A DNA stretch of 64,000 bases from Synoicihabitans lomoniglobus (GTDB taxonomy: Bacteria > Verrucomicrobiota > Verrucomicrobiia > Opitutales > Opitutaceae), in contig NZ_CP119075.1 in NCBI RefSeq assembly GCF_029023725.1, positions 181,501 through 245,500 of the forward strand. The letters run 5' to 3'. Shown one piece after another: positions 16,856 to 26,352 of this stretch. The notes under the pieces were generated by a model, which searched no databases, was not told the DNA's origin, and was given only the letters and a program-made list of their open reading frames with translations. The translations under genes were made by a program, and so were the position numbers. Within the stretch, counting starts at the first letter, position 1. The number at the start of each line of letters is the position of its first letter.

Positions 16856-17686
16856 TTAGCTCGGGGAAGCTTGATGCCATTGCTGGTGGCGCCAGGTGCG
16901 CGGGCTGGCACCGAAGCGGGCGCGGAATCGGCGCGAAAAATGGAAGGCATTGGGAAACCCGCCTTGCTCGGCGATTTCGGTGATGGTCAGGCCGGTGTCG
17001 CGCAGGAGTTGAGCACCGCGTTCGGTGCGGAGATTCCACACGTAGTGCATGGGCGTGGTGGCCAACTCGGTGCGAAAGATGCGCCCTAGTTGGGCGCGGG
17101 AGACGCCGGCGACGCGAGCCATGGTGTTCACGTCGATGGGTTCGGCCAGATGTTGTCCCAGCCAATCGAACACTCGCTGCAGGGGAGCGCGGGCGGGGTC
17201 GATTCGCGGCGGGGCTCCGGTGTGATCGCTGGCGGCAAACTCCGCCATCGCGGCCAGGGCCAAGGCCCGCACCAGACCGGGCGTCGCGGCCACTGCCCGG
17301 GGCGCCAGGCTCAAGCCGAGTTCCATGAGCTGGGCAAGGCGCGCGGTGATGGGGCGAATCTCCGGTCCGCGACCCCAGCGGTCGGCGCCGGCGGCAACCG
17401 CGAATTCCGGCGGCACGGCGCACCAGGTGTGGTGGGTGCGTTCCTCGCGATCCCAGTGAAAGTGTTCGCGGCGACCGGGGTGAAGCAGGATGGCGGACCC
17501 CGCGGTGACGAGCACGGACCGGTCATCGATATCGACGGTGGCCGTGCCGGAAAGAACCAGGACGAGTTGGAAGTCCGCCTGCACGCGGGGACCGAACCCG
17601 GTCCCGGCGACATACACGACATCGCCGAATCCGGCGTCGGGTTCGATAATCAATCTGAGCCGTTTGGATAGGTTTTTGAGCGACAT
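16856..17686 (-). CDS. AraC family transcriptional regulator
   Basis: 276 residues. An N-terminal cupin-like sensor (about 15-110; QADFQLVLVLSGTATVDIDDRSVLVTAGSAILLHPG) is followed by two C-terminal helix-turn-helix motifs (about 175-270; DVNTMARVAGVSRAQLGRIFRTE and LTITEIAEQGGFPNAFHFSRRFRARFG). It is transcribed divergently from the PhyH gene, with only 41 bp between starts, so it very probably controls that gene and itself. The ligand is unknown. A second regulator/PhyH pair with the same layout lies at 24510-26324. Confidence 0.9.
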   Translation of the reverse strand: MSLKNLSKRLRLIIEPDAGFGDVVYVAGTGFGPRVQADFQLVLVLSGTATVDIDDRSVLVTAGSAILLHPGRREHFHWDREERTHHTWCAVPPEFAVAAGADRWGRGPEIRPITARLAQLMELGLSLAPRAVAATPGLVRALALAAMAEFAASDHTGAPPRIDPARAPLQRVFDWLGQHLAEPIDVNTMARVAGVSRAQLGRIFRTELATTPMHYVWNLRTERGAQLLRDTGLTITEIAEQGGFPNAFHFSRRFRARFGASPRTWRHQQWHQASPS

Positions 17687-17727
17687 AGGGATGGCGGTTC
17701 GGGCTATTTGGGGGTATTAGATATGGA

Positions 17728-18729
17728 ATGTCCAATTCGACTGCTGCCCCTGCTCCGGTTTCCACGTTGCGCGCCAACGGCTATTTCGGCCCTGATTTCG
17801 ATCCGGCCGAGCTGCGCCGATTCTACGATGAGCACGGGTATTTCGTCATCGAAGATGCGCTGACGCCGGCCGAAGTGACCGAACTGAGAGACGACGCGAC
17901 TGCGATTTGTCGCGGGCAGCGCGGGGAACTGAAGGGGGCGCAATCCTTTCCGGCGGATGCGACCGACGACGAGGTATTGCGCAATTATCTCTGTATCCAT
18001 TTTCCGGGTAAAATATCTCCGGTGATGCACGCCAACGTGCATCATGAGGTGGCGGTGCGGGCCTTGGTGGCCGCGCTCGGTCCCAATGTAAAATGCATGC
18101 AGACGATGCTCTTCATCAAGTCGGCGGGGAAACCCGGGCAGGCCTGGCATCAGGATGAAGATTACATTCCGACGCGTGATCGGTCGCTGATTGGCGCGTG
18201 GATTTCGATCGATCACGCCACGGTCGAAAATGGCGGGTTGTGGATCATTCCCGGTTCGCACCGGCATGGCATCCTGTGGGACCAGCACTGGCATGACGAC
18301 CGGCGCTTCGATTGCAGTGAGGAATCCGTGGGGTTTCCCTATACCGACGACGACGCCGTTCCGGTGGAGGTGAAACCGGGATCGATCGTGTTTTTCAACG
18401 GCTACACCCTGCATCGCTCGTTGCCCAATCGCGCGGCGCCGGGCACGTATCGTCGTGCGTTGGTCAATCACTACATGCGGGCGGAGTCGTTCCTGCCGTG
18501 GATGCTGCCGACGGCGGGTGAGGCGGGGCCGTTGGCCAAACTCGATTTTCGGGATGTGGAGATGGTGGCCGGAGTCGATCCGTATGCACATCGCGGATAC
18601 GAGAAAATCACCCAGCCCATGTTGCGACCCGATGGCCGGAGCGGTTGCATCAGTTGGTCGCAGAGCGGCAACGTGAACGAGTATTCCGCCGCGCCGGTCG
18701 ATCATGCGGCCGAAGCGCATGTGGACTGA
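17728..18729 (+). CDS. Phytanoyl-CoA dioxygenase (PhyH) family protein
   Basis: 333 residues with the Fe(II)/2-oxoglutarate oxygenase core. The metal motif HxD is in GQAWHQDEDYIPT (about residues 141-143). The conserved ENGGLWIIPGSHRHG follows, and the distal His and the Arg for 2-oxoglutarate are in GYTLHRSLPNRAAPGTYRRAL. The start ATG at 17728 gives an N-terminus like other bacterial PhyH proteins. Family members hydroxylate diverse small molecules, and the substrate here cannot be read. It is divergent from an AraC gene that probably regulates it. Confidence 0.88.
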   Translation: MSNSTAAPAPVSTLRANGYFGPDFDPAELRRFYDEHGYFVIEDALTPAEVTELRDDATAICRGQRGELKGAQSFPADATDDEVLRNYLCIHFPGKISPVMHANVHHEVAVRALVAALGPNVKCMQTMLFIKSAGKPGQAWHQDEDYIPTRDRSLIGAWISIDHATVENGGLWIIPGSHRHGILWDQHWHDDRRFDCSEESVGFPYTDDDAVPVEVKPGSIVFFNGYTLHRSLPNRAAPGTYRRALVNHYMRAESFLPWMLPTAGEAGPLAKLDFRDVEMVAGVDPYAHRGYEKITQPMLRPDGRSGCISWSQSGNVNEYSAAPVDHAAEAHVD

Positions 18730-18836
18730 GTGGGCGGTTTGCAGGTGGAGGCTCCGCGCGAGAGCACCCTGCGAAAAACAGATCCAGCGAAAAGGCCTCG
18801 CCTGACGGCCGGGATGTGGCGCAATGGCAGGCGATC

Positions 18837-19625
18837 GTGAGCGTGCCTCCACAATTCGTTTCTCCCCCGATTCCTTGGCGACTGAGTCTCCGGACGATTT
18901 GGCGGTTGGTCGGCGTGCTGACGGTCGCGGCGGGGGCGGGTTTGTCCTACCTGTTCGTGGCATCCAACCGCCGCACGATTGCCGGCCGGGCGGCGTGGCT
19001 GCAACGCACGTGCCAGCATGTGCTGCGTCGACTGCGCGTGGAGGTGAAGTCGGTCGGGTCGCTTCCCGCGGGGGTCATGTTGACGCCGAACCATGTCAGT
19101 TATCTGGATATATTGGTGCTCAACGCCCTCACGCCGACAGTGTTCGTGTCCAAAGCGGAGGTGAAGGGTTGGCCGTTGTTTGGTTGGTTTGCGCAAAAAG
19201 CCGGCACACTTTTTCTGCGCCGGGAAGTGCGGGCAGATCTCGTGCGGGTAGGCGCACAACTCGAGCCGGTGGTGGCGTCGGGGGTGAATCTGGCGGTGTT
19301 TTTGGAAGGGACGAGCAGCGACGGCCGTGGGGTCCGTCCGTTTAAACCGGGCATGTTGGCGCCGGCGGTGGCGGCGGGGTGGCCCGTGGCGCCGGCGACG
19401 CTCCATTACGCGGTTCCGACGGGGCGGGACGCGGCGGTCGCGGTGGCGTGGTGGGGCACGATGCCCCTGTTGCCCCATTTGCTCACGTTGACGGGTTTGC
19501 CCTGGATCAAGGCGACGGTGGAGTGGGGGAAGACGCGTTCGGCGGGCGGTGATCGCAAAGCACTGGCTGCGGCGTTGCAAAGCGAGGTGGCCGCGGGCCT
19601 CGCCCGGGCTTATGAGCGCGGATAA
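18837..19625 (+). CDS. plsC: 1-acyl-sn-glycerol-3-phosphate acyltransferase family protein
   Basis: 262 residues from the GTG at 18837; an in-frame GTG at 18816 and a longer N-terminal extension are also open but look non-coding. A membrane helix (WRLVGVLTVAAGAGLSYLF) is followed by the PlsC motifs: NHVSYLD (the HX4D catalytic motif), FGWFAQKAGTLFLRR, and FLEGTSSDG in place of the usual FPEGTRS. Such enzymes acylate lysophosphatidate at the inner membrane, and paralogues act on ornithine lipids or other lysolipids. It follows the PhyH gene by about 107 bp. Confidence 0.85.
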   Translation: MSVPPQFVSPPIPWRLSLRTIWRLVGVLTVAAGAGLSYLFVASNRRTIAGRAAWLQRTCQHVLRRLRVEVKSVGSLPAGVMLTPNHVSYLDILVLNALTPTVFVSKAEVKGWPLFGWFAQKAGTLFLRREVRADLVRVGAQLEPVVASGVNLAVFLEGTSSDGRGVRPFKPGMLAPAVAAGWPVAPATLHYAVPTGRDAAVAVAWWGTMPLLPHLLTLTGLPWIKATVEWGKTRSAGGDRKALAAALQSEVAAGLARAYERG

Positions 19626-19711
19626 CACCTGCGAAGCGGGTCTTGTGCTAACGCCGGAGGTTCCCTTCAGTCGGGAGGTTTTCTCGGTTTCAACCCCTGT
19701 CATACTCCCGC

Positions 19712-20818
19712 ATGTCCACCCCTTCCAGCGCCCCCTCCGGAGCCTCGGTTACACGTCAACCCTACGGCCGCACTGCCGACGGGCAGGACGTCGAACTCTT
19801 CATCCTCACCAATGCGAGTGGCATGCGCGTCGACGTGATCACTTACGGGGCCACGATTGTGCGTCTCTTCACCCCTGATCGCGACGGACGCAGTGCCGAC
19901 GTGGTGCTGGGCTACGACACCTTGGCCGGCTACGAGGCGGGCAGCTGTTTCTTCGGCGCCACCATCGGTCGTTTTGGCAACCGCATCGCGGGCGGCCGGT
20001 TCACGCTGAACGGCGAAACCTATGAGCTGCCGATCAACCAGGTCGTCGAAGGTAGGCCTTGCCAGCTGCATGGCGGTCCGGAGGGGTTTCACCGTCAGAT
20101 TTGGAAAGCGACCCCCCGCACGGGAGACGGGGTGGCGGCGGTGGAGATGAAGCACTTCAGTCCCGACGGCCACATGGGTTACCCGGGCAACGTTTCGGTG
20201 ACCGTGATCTACCGCCTGCTCGCCGACAACACGTTGGAGGTGGAATTTGCCGGCGAGACCGATGCCCCCACGCCGCTCAATCTCACCCAGCATACTTATT
20301 TCAATCTCGGTGGACCCGCGGCCAAGCCGATTGTCGACCACATGGTGCAGATCGCAGCAGCTCGTTATCTCGCCGTCGATGCGGGCCTGATTCCGGAAGG
20401 TCCGCCCGCTCCGGTGGCGGCGACGCCGTTTGATTTCACCGCTCCCCACGCCGTCGGCGAGCGCATCAATGAACCGGGAGACCAGTTGGCCCGGGGGGAA
20501 GGTTATGATCACTGTTGGGCGCTCGACGGCGTGGGGGGCGAAATGCATCCCTGCGCCGTGGCGCACGATCCAGCGAGCGGCCGACGGCTGGAGGTGACGA
20601 CCACCGAGCCCGGGGTGCAGTTTTATACCGGCAACCATCTGCCGCCGGAGGGAGAACCCGGGAAATCGGGCGTGCGTTACCTTCCGCGCACGGGGTTTTG
20701 TCTGGAAACGCAACGTTTCCCGGATTCGCCCAATCGTCCGGATTTTCCGGATACCGTGGCGTTGCCGGGTAAGCCGTGGCGCAGCCGGACGCGTTTTAAG
20801 TTTACCGCGGACGAATGA
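19712..20818 (+). CDS. galM: Aldose 1-epimerase (mutarotase)
   Basis: 368 residues, normal length for GalM. Visible motifs are TYGATIVRLFTPDRDG near the N-terminus, GATIGRFGNRIAGGRF (substrate-binding Arg), LHGGPEGFHRQIW (binding His), NLTQHTYFNLGG (catalytic His) and GFCLETQRFPDSPNRPDFP (catalytic Glu). It interconverts alpha and beta anomers of galactose and related sugars in the cytoplasm; no signal peptide is visible. It stands alone between plsC and a convergent methyltransferase. Confidence 0.95.
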   Translation: MSTPSSAPSGASVTRQPYGRTADGQDVELFILTNASGMRVDVITYGATIVRLFTPDRDGRSADVVLGYDTLAGYEAGSCFFGATIGRFGNRIAGGRFTLNGETYELPINQVVEGRPCQLHGGPEGFHRQIWKATPRTGDGVAAVEMKHFSPDGHMGYPGNVSVTVIYRLLADNTLEVEFAGETDAPTPLNLTQHTYFNLGGPAAKPIVDHMVQIAAARYLAVDAGLIPEGPPAPVAATPFDFTAPHAVGERINEPGDQLARGEGYDHCWALDGVGGEMHPCAVAHDPASGRRLEVTTTEPGVQFYTGNHLPPEGEPGKSGVRYLPRTGFCLETQRFPDSPNRPDFPDTVALPGKPWRSRTRFKFTADE

Positions 20819-20836
20819 TGCCCGCCGAGCGTGGCC

Positions 20837-21907
20837 TCAGACTTTGAGTAAAAACGTCTGACCCGACTCCAGATAAACCGGCACGCAATCGGTCGCCTTC
20901 GGATCGCGGAGGAACTCGTCGAGGGCGAGCCGGGCACCACCGAGCAGGGGCGTGCGGCCAGGGTCCTGCACAATGCAGATTCCCCCCGTCGCAATCAATG
21001 GCCACGTTTTATGAAGTGCGGTTGCGATCGCGTCGTAGATATCCACGTCGATGTTGCACAACGCGATCGACGTGATCGTGGCAGGCAAATTGTCCTGCAT
21101 GATGTTGGATCTTACGAGCGTGAAGGAAACGGGCGCGTTGGCGGGCAGGGGCGTCGCTTCCAGTCGGGTGGCGACCTGTTCCATCGAGGCTTCGTGTGTG
21201 CCTTGCCAGTGGGCGTCGGCACTCTCTTTTGATTCGACGTAGTCGAAGCCCGCCCACGTATCCATGAAGGTGCAATGCCGCGCCAAATTACTCGCGCCCA
21301 TGTAATGGTAGGCGAGGCGGGCGCTGGTGCCTTTGAACACGCCGATTTCGACGTAGTCGCCGGGAATCGCCCGGGTGATGTCGATTGCTTGCGTCAGGTT
21401 GGTGAGTTGATCGAGGGCGAAATGGGAATGGCCGTGTCGGCGGCAGTCGGCTTCCTCCGCTTGCAGGACTTTCCGCGCTGTGTCGCGGATATGCCACCAG
21501 CGGGCGTTGCTCGCATCCCCGGCGCAAAAATATTTGCCGCCGCGTTGCGTCACCCAAGCGAGGTAGGTGCTGATTTTTTCGTCCGAGTCGAACCCGAATA
21601 CGAAGGCCGTCGAGGCCACGTCGTAAGCCGTCAGATCACGTTCCGGGTCCCCGGAGATGAGTCCACCATTCGTCTTCCAGATGGTGGAGAACGGCACGCG
21701 GTGAGCGTCCTTTTTCTCATCGGTAAACACGACGACGGTGCGCTCGGGGAACAATTCACGGGCCCGCTGGATTGACAGGCTCAGACCTGCAATGGTGACC
21801 CGCGATGTGCTGAGCGTGGTGGCGGCACCATGAGGGGGAGGCAGGCGATCAAGGCGTAAGCCGAAACGAGCCAAGACCCGGTTGGTAAATTGAGTGAAGA
21901 AGGGCAA
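20837..21907 (-). CDS. TylF/MycF-like class I methyltransferase
   Basis: 356 residues. The C-terminal half (about 150-356) has the TylF-type pattern: GDYVEIGVFKGTSARLAYHYM (SAM-binding motif I), FMDTWAGFDYVE, and ALCNIDVDIYDAIATALHKTWPLIATGGICIVQDPG, with the conserved Asp-rich metal-binding segment. Such enzymes O-methylate sugars or natural products. The N-terminal about 140 residues contain RARELFPERTVVVFTDEKKDAHRVPF, resembling a small glycan-related domain, so methylation of a surface sugar is a fair guess. The longest frame starts at a TTG (21907) without a clear ribosome site, so the start is uncertain. Confidence 0.75.
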   Translation of the reverse strand: MPFFTQFTNRVLARFGLRLDRLPPPHGAATTLSTSRVTIAGLSLSIQRARELFPERTVVVFTDEKKDAHRVPFSTIWKTNGGLISGDPERDLTAYDVASTAFVFGFDSDEKISTYLAWVTQRGGKYFCAGDASNARWWHIRDTARKVLQAEEADCRRHGHSHFALDQLTNLTQAIDITRAIPGDYVEIGVFKGTSARLAYHYMGASNLARHCTFMDTWAGFDYVESKESADAHWQGTHEASMEQVATRLEATPLPANAPVSFTLVRSNIMQDNLPATITSIALCNIDVDIYDAIATALHKTWPLIATGGICIVQDPGRTPLLGGARLALDEFLRDPKATDCVPVYLESGQTFLLKV

Positions 21908-22096
21908 GCGAACGAATGTGGGGTAGCGGCGGGAAGACGAAAGCTTTCACATTGATTCAGCGCAAGGGAGTATCTCATGGGCGACGATCTTGAACCGGAC
22001 GTGTTTCAACGGGGATGCTGAGACCAGCCATCTCGATTTGCGACCACTCGTGCACGGTGGCTTGCGCGTCGCGTCGCGTCCCCGCATGTTGCCCCC

Positions 22097-23977
22097 ATGT
22101 TGAAACTCACTCGTTTCGCTGTCGTCATGGCAGCATGGGCCTTCGGATTGGTCGTGGTATCGACGGCGGCCGAAAAACCGAAGATCACCTCGCAGGACCA
22201 GCTCCCGCGTTTCGAATATCCGGTCACGGGTCCAGTGACTGACATCCTCACCGATGAAGCAGCCTACACCGCCCTGGCCACGGCCGTGCGCGCGGATCTC
22301 GAAAAGCTGCTCGCGGACTACGACATCGAGGATCGCACCACCCTGCAGGGAATCATTGGCACCTTGATGAGCATGGATTTCCAGGCCGGGGACTATGATT
22401 CGGCCTTGGCCCATCTCGCGACGATTCGAGAGCTGGAGTCCAAACCCGCCAACAAGCTCACGGCCGGGCATTTGATGGAAAGTGTGATCGAGGCCCGCTC
22501 GATCGACTACGCGACCGATGCGGCCTACCGCGCGGCTTTCGCCAAGATCTATGCCGAGAAGATCAATGCACTGCCGTTTGAGATCGTGGGCGACAACATC
22601 AAGAGCTCCAAAGCCAGCGCCGAGATCGTCACCGAATCGCTCCTCGTGGGAGCGATGGAATCGCAAGTGCAGCCCGGTGTGGACAAGACCGGAACCATCA
22701 GCGGCGACGTTGCGCAGGGCCTGATCGGCCGGCATGTATCGATCGCCAGCTACATTCCGCTGCGGGAGGAGCGAGCCGCCGTTTTACAGGCGTTTATCGA
22801 TGCCAATTTTGTCGCCAAGGCCGACATTTGGGCAGCGCGCAATGTCGTGTTGACCGACCATGCTGATCTACACCCGGTCACCATTGCCATTTGGGACAGC
22901 GGTATCGATACGGCGGTTTACCCGGACAACCTTTGGAGCAACCCGGCGGAAAAAGCCGACGGGATCGACAATGATGAGAATGGCTTCATCGACGACCTGC
23001 ACGGCATTGCCTTTGACCTGCACTCCAATCGTGAACCGGAGTTGCTCGCACCGCTCACCGCCGAGCAACAAGCCGCGTATCCGGCCATGCGTGACATGAC
23101 CAAGGGTCTGCTCGATCTGCAGGCCAGCATCGACAGTCCGGAGGCGACCGCGATCAAACAACACATGGGCAGCATCGAGCCCGACAAAGTGCAGCAGTTT
23201 TTCGAAGACCTCGGCCTCTTTGGCAACTTCACTCACGGCACGCACGTCGCCGGCATTGCGGCGGCGGGTAATCCGGCGGCCCGACTGATGGCTGCCCGGA
23301 TCACCTTTGATTTCCGCACCATTCCCGACGTGCCGACCATGGAGCAGGCGATCAAGGATGCCGAAGCCTCTCGCGATGTCGTGGCCTATTTCCGCGATCA
23401 TGGCGTGCGCGTCGTCAACATGAGCTGGGGCGGTTCGCCGCAGGGCATCGAAGCTGCCTTCGAGGCCAACGGTGCGGGTGGCACGCCCGAGGAGCGTCGG
23501 GTCAAATCGCGCGAAATGTTCGACGTCGCGCTCAAAGCGCTGACCGAGGCCATGCGCGATGCGCCCGACATTCTGTTCGTGGTGGCGGCCGGCAATAGTG
23601 ACAACGACGCCGAGTTCTCCGACCTGATTCCGTCCGGTATCGATCTACCCAACATCCTGACCGTCGGGGCCGTTGATCAAGCGGGAGAGGAAACGTCCTT
23701 CTCGACCTTCGGCTCCAACGTCGATGTGCATGCCAACGGTTTCGAAGTTCCCAGCCATGTGCCGGGTGGCGAAGAGATGAACTACTCCGGCACGTCCATG
23801 GCCGCGCCCAATGTGGCTAACCTTGCTGGCAAATTACTGGCGGTGGCGCCCGATCTCACCACCTCGCAACTCGTGAGCCTCATCACGCTCGGCGCCCAGC
23901 GCAACGAGGACGGTCGCATCAACCTGATCAGCCCGAAGCGCAGCTTCGAGCTGCTCGCCGTGGTGCAGTCCGAATAA
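22097..23977 (+). CDS. Subtilisin-like serine peptidase (S8 family), secreted
   Basis: 626 residues with a signal peptide (VVMAAWAFGLVVVSTAA). The catalytic triad is visible: Asp267 in IAIWDSGID, His380 in THGTHVAGIAAAGN, and Ser567 in YSGTSMAAPNVA. Oxyanion Asn lies in VVAAGNSDNDAEF. An insertion of about 100 residues between Asp and His is longer than in subtilisin. The N-terminal about 240 residues have no I9 inhibitor motif I can recognise and may serve as a propeptide or separate domain. It is probably extracellular or periplasmic. A REP-like palindrome follows the stop codon. Confidence 0.92.
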   Translation: MLKLTRFAVVMAAWAFGLVVVSTAAEKPKITSQDQLPRFEYPVTGPVTDILTDEAAYTALATAVRADLEKLLADYDIEDRTTLQGIIGTLMSMDFQAGDYDSALAHLATIRELESKPANKLTAGHLMESVIEARSIDYATDAAYRAAFAKIYAEKINALPFEIVGDNIKSSKASAEIVTESLLVGAMESQVQPGVDKTGTISGDVAQGLIGRHVSIASYIPLREERAAVLQAFIDANFVAKADIWAARNVVLTDHADLHPVTIAIWDSGIDTAVYPDNLWSNPAEKADGIDNDENGFIDDLHGIAFDLHSNREPELLAPLTAEQQAAYPAMRDMTKGLLDLQASIDSPEATAIKQHMGSIEPDKVQQFFEDLGLFGNFTHGTHVAGIAAAGNPAARLMAARITFDFRTIPDVPTMEQAIKDAEASRDVVAYFRDHGVRVVNMSWGGSPQGIEAAFEANGAGGTPEERRVKSREMFDVALKALTEAMRDAPDILFVVAAGNSDNDAEFSDLIPSGIDLPNILTVGAVDQAGEETSFSTFGSNVDVHANGFEVPSHVPGGEEMNYSGTSMAAPNVANLAGKLLAVAPDLTTSQLVSLITLGAQRNEDGRINLISPKRSFELLAVVQSE

Positions 23978-23995
23978 CCGTCGCAGGCAGGTTAT

Positions 23996-24076
23996 GTAGG
24001 AGCGTGCTCGCGCGCGATGAACGCGGCGCGCTGGTGCTTGAGAGGCAGGTGTTATCGCGCGCAAGCACGCTCCTAC
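23996..24076. repeat. REP-like palindrome between convergent genes
   Basis: Starts GTAGGAGCGTGCTCGCGCGC and ends GCGCGCAAGCACGCTCCTAC. The arms are complementary over about 23 bp with one mismatch, around a 35-base centre. It belongs to the same family as the hairpins in the 4.5-5.2 kb array. It sits between the convergent subtilase and DUF488 genes, where it could act as a bidirectional terminator. Confidence 0.8.
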
Positions 24077-24090
24077 TTTAGGCAGACGAA

Positions 24091-24477
24091 TTACGCCATA
24101 TCCGCGCCGGCTTCGGCGAGCAGCTCACGCAGGATGGACCGGTGGCAACGCGTCTCGTTTTCGCAGTAGCAACCCACGGAAAAATGGGTCGTGTGCGACA
24201 ACGTCGCCAGCAAGTTGATGTCGTGCTTGGCGGCAGGCGTGGCCATCTCGGCTTTGAATTTGCGCCCGAACGTCGTCCACTGTGCCGACGTTTCCGCAGC
24301 CAGCCCGAGCTTCATGGTATCGACACTCGGCGCGAGATTGGGGAACCACACGTCATACCAATCTTGTGAGGCGAACTCGCTCTTCAGCACGCCGCGCGGA
24401 GGACGTCGCACCGTGCCGATGCGGGTGCCTTCATCGGGTTTTCGAGGACTGCCAAGTCGAACCACGCGCAAGCTCAT
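24091..24477 (-). CDS. DUF488 family protein
   Basis: 128 residues from the ATG at 24477, which begins MSLRVVRLGSPR; a longer open frame reaching 24564 overlaps the neighbouring AraC gene and has no support. Conserved DUF488 features are RLGSPR near the start, PPRGVLKSEFASQDWYDVWFPNLAPS, and the C-terminal LATLSHTTHFSVGCYC then CHRSILRELL, with the Cys-x-Cys and CHR motif typical of the family. The function of DUF488 is not established. It lies between convergent and same-strand neighbours with no obvious operon. Confidence 0.85.
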   Translation of the reverse strand: MSLRVVRLGSPRKPDEGTRIGTVRRPPRGVLKSEFASQDWYDVWFPNLAPSVDTMKLGLAAETSAQWTTFGRKFKAEMATPAAKHDINLLATLSHTTHFSVGCYCENETRCHRSILRELLAEAGADMA

Positions 24478-24509
24478 GGGAAAGATTTGGCGCGAATTGC
24501 CGGACGGCG

Positions 24510-25367
24510 TCAACGATCGGCGTTTCGGATGCCGCGTCGATAGGCCGTGGGCGGCACGCCGCATTTGGCGCGGAATTGGCGGGAGAAAAAGTAAACGTCA
24601 TTGAAGCCCAACGCGGTCGCGATCTCGCCGACCGACAGCCCCGTTTCGGCGAGAAGCATGCGGGCTCGCATCATCCGCGCCTGCACGATGAAGGCCTGCG
24701 GTCTCATCCCGATCACGGCCGTGAAGACCTTGGAAAAATGATCGGGAGCGTAACCAGATTCTGCGGCGAGCTGAGCGATCGACCACGGTTGACCGGGTTC
24801 GGCCGAGATGCGCGCCGTGATGGCGTGAACGATCGATTCCTGCCGCCGTCGCGGACCGTTGGCGCGGTTTGATTCGTGGGTTGTCGAAGCCATGTGATCC
24901 CGCGCCAACACGTCGAGGGTCGTTCCCAATAGACGGCCCGCCAGTGCCGCATCGGAATCGGCCCAGCGCACCACCTCGGCCATGCTGGCGGCGGCGAAAT
25001 CCAACGAGCGCACGGTGGTGATTTCAAACGGCGGCGCGATCGAATTGGATTTGGACAGAGTGAAGTGCACGAAGCTCACGCCGAGCCGGTCCTGGTCGTC
25101 CTGTTCGGCCAGGTAAGTTCGGCCCGGACGCATCCAGAGGCAGGTTCCGGGGGTGAGGGCAAACGACTGTCGGTCGATACGCACGCGACCTCGGCCCGCC
25201 CACACCAGCCAGAGGTCAAAGTCACGCAAACGCGCCGACCAAGCTGCATCCAAGCGCCAACCGGACTCACAACGCACACGCCCTGAAATACCGGATAAAC
25301 GCAATGAACTGAGTGAAAATAACTTCAATAAGACGGAAAAATACAAATAAATGCCCGAAGAGTCCAT
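24510..25367 (-). CDS. AraC family transcriptional regulator
   Basis: 285 residues. An N-terminal cupin sensor (about 45-120; FDLWLVWAGRGRVRIDRQSFALTPGTCLWMRPGR) and a C-terminal double helix-turn-helix (about 185-280; WSIAQLAAESGYAPDHFSKVFTAVIG and LSVGEIATALGFNDVYFFSRQFRAKCG). Transcribed divergently from the PhyH gene at 25428 with 60 bp between starts, so the pair probably forms a regulator/target unit, mirroring the pair at 16856-18729. The ligand is unknown. Confidence 0.9.
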   Translation of the reverse strand: MDSSGIYLYFSVLLKLFSLSSLRLSGISGRVRCESGWRLDAAWSARLRDFDLWLVWAGRGRVRIDRQSFALTPGTCLWMRPGRTYLAEQDDQDRLGVSFVHFTLSKSNSIAPPFEITTVRSLDFAAASMAEVVRWADSDAALAGRLLGTTLDVLARDHMASTTHESNRANGPRRRQESIVHAITARISAEPGQPWSIAQLAAESGYAPDHFSKVFTAVIGMRPQAFIVQARMMRARMLLAETGLSVGEIATALGFNDVYFFSRQFRAKCGVPPTAYRRGIRNADR

Positions 25368-25427
25368 TTCGATTTGGACGCGTTTCGCGTAGAGTGGGGA
25401 GGTGGGCGATGGCTCACGCTTTTTTAT

Positions 25428-26324
25428 ATGGAAACCTCTTCAACTTCTTCCGCTCCCGCCACCGTGGTGGGGTCCGATGGCACCCGTTTTGACGAAGGTG
25501 CCGAACTACATGCCCCCGAACTTTATCGCCCGACGAGCACGGCGCCGCAGGTGGATACGTTGGCCGACATCGGTCCGGCCGAAATCGCGTTTTATCGCGA
25601 ACACGGTTACCTCTCCGTTCGCCAGGCTTACACGCCGGCCGAAGTTGACGATGCGATGGCGGGACTCAGCTCGCTGGTCATGGGGGAGAAACCCGATTTC
25701 AAAGACGTCTACTTCGAAGCGGCGGCGCGCGATCGCCTGCCACAAATGAAGGCGGAGGAACGTCTCGATGCGGTGCGTAAACTGGGCTGCTTCGTCGATC
25801 ACGAAGCGCGCCTCAAAGCAATTTCCCATCATGCCCAACTGCTCTCCGTCGTCACGCGCTTGCTCGATGACCAGGAGCCCGAAATGTTCCAGGACATGGC
25901 ATTGCTCAAGCCGCCGCGCATCGGCCGGGAGAAGCCGTGGCATCAGGATCACGCGTATTTCGATTACCCGCTCGACGCCAAGATCGTGGGGGTGTGGATC
26001 GCCCTCGATGAAGCGACGATCGACAACGGCTGCATGCAACTCCTGCCCGGTCGCCATCGCGAAGGACCGCAGATTCATTTCAAGCGCCGCGACTGGCAGA
26101 TCTGCGACAAAGCCGTGCTCGGGCAAGAGTCAGTGGCTGCACCGCTCAAGCCCGGTGGTCTGTTGTTGTTCGATGCGAAGCTGCCGCATGGCACCCCGCA
26201 CAACACCTCACCCAATCGCCGCCGTGCGCTGCAATTCCACTACGCGCCGACCGGTCTGAAGAACGCCCCAACGGCCGAACGCCTTGAGCACTTCGGGAGC
26301 GAAGGCAAAAACGTGAGCTGCTGA
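25428..26324 (+). CDS. Phytanoyl-CoA dioxygenase (PhyH) family protein
   Basis: 298 residues from the ATG at 25428 (METSSTSSAP); an upstream in-frame extension overlaps the promoter region and is unlikely. Iron and 2-oxoglutarate motifs are KPWHQDHAYFDYP (HxD), EATIDNGCMQLLPGRHREGP, and PHGTPHNTSPNRRRALQFHY (distal His and Arg). Its sequence differs substantially from the PhyH at 17728, so the two are old paralogues rather than a recent copy. It is divergent from an AraC gene that probably controls it. Confidence 0.88.
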   Translation: METSSTSSAPATVVGSDGTRFDEGAELHAPELYRPTSTAPQVDTLADIGPAEIAFYREHGYLSVRQAYTPAEVDDAMAGLSSLVMGEKPDFKDVYFEAAARDRLPQMKAEERLDAVRKLGCFVDHEARLKAISHHAQLLSVVTRLLDDQEPEMFQDMALLKPPRIGREKPWHQDHAYFDYPLDAKIVGVWIALDEATIDNGCMQLLPGRHREGPQIHFKRRDWQICDKAVLGQESVAAPLKPGGLLLFDAKLPHGTPHNTSPNRRRALQFHYAPTGLKNAPTAERLEHFGSEGKNVSC

Positions 26325-26352
26325 TTTGCGGCACCGCATGATCCCATAGTGG

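Noticed and set aside
24478-24564. Longer start for the DUF488 protein
   Set aside because: The added residues are Arg-rich and overlap the AraC gene end. The ATG at 24477 gives the usual family N-terminus.
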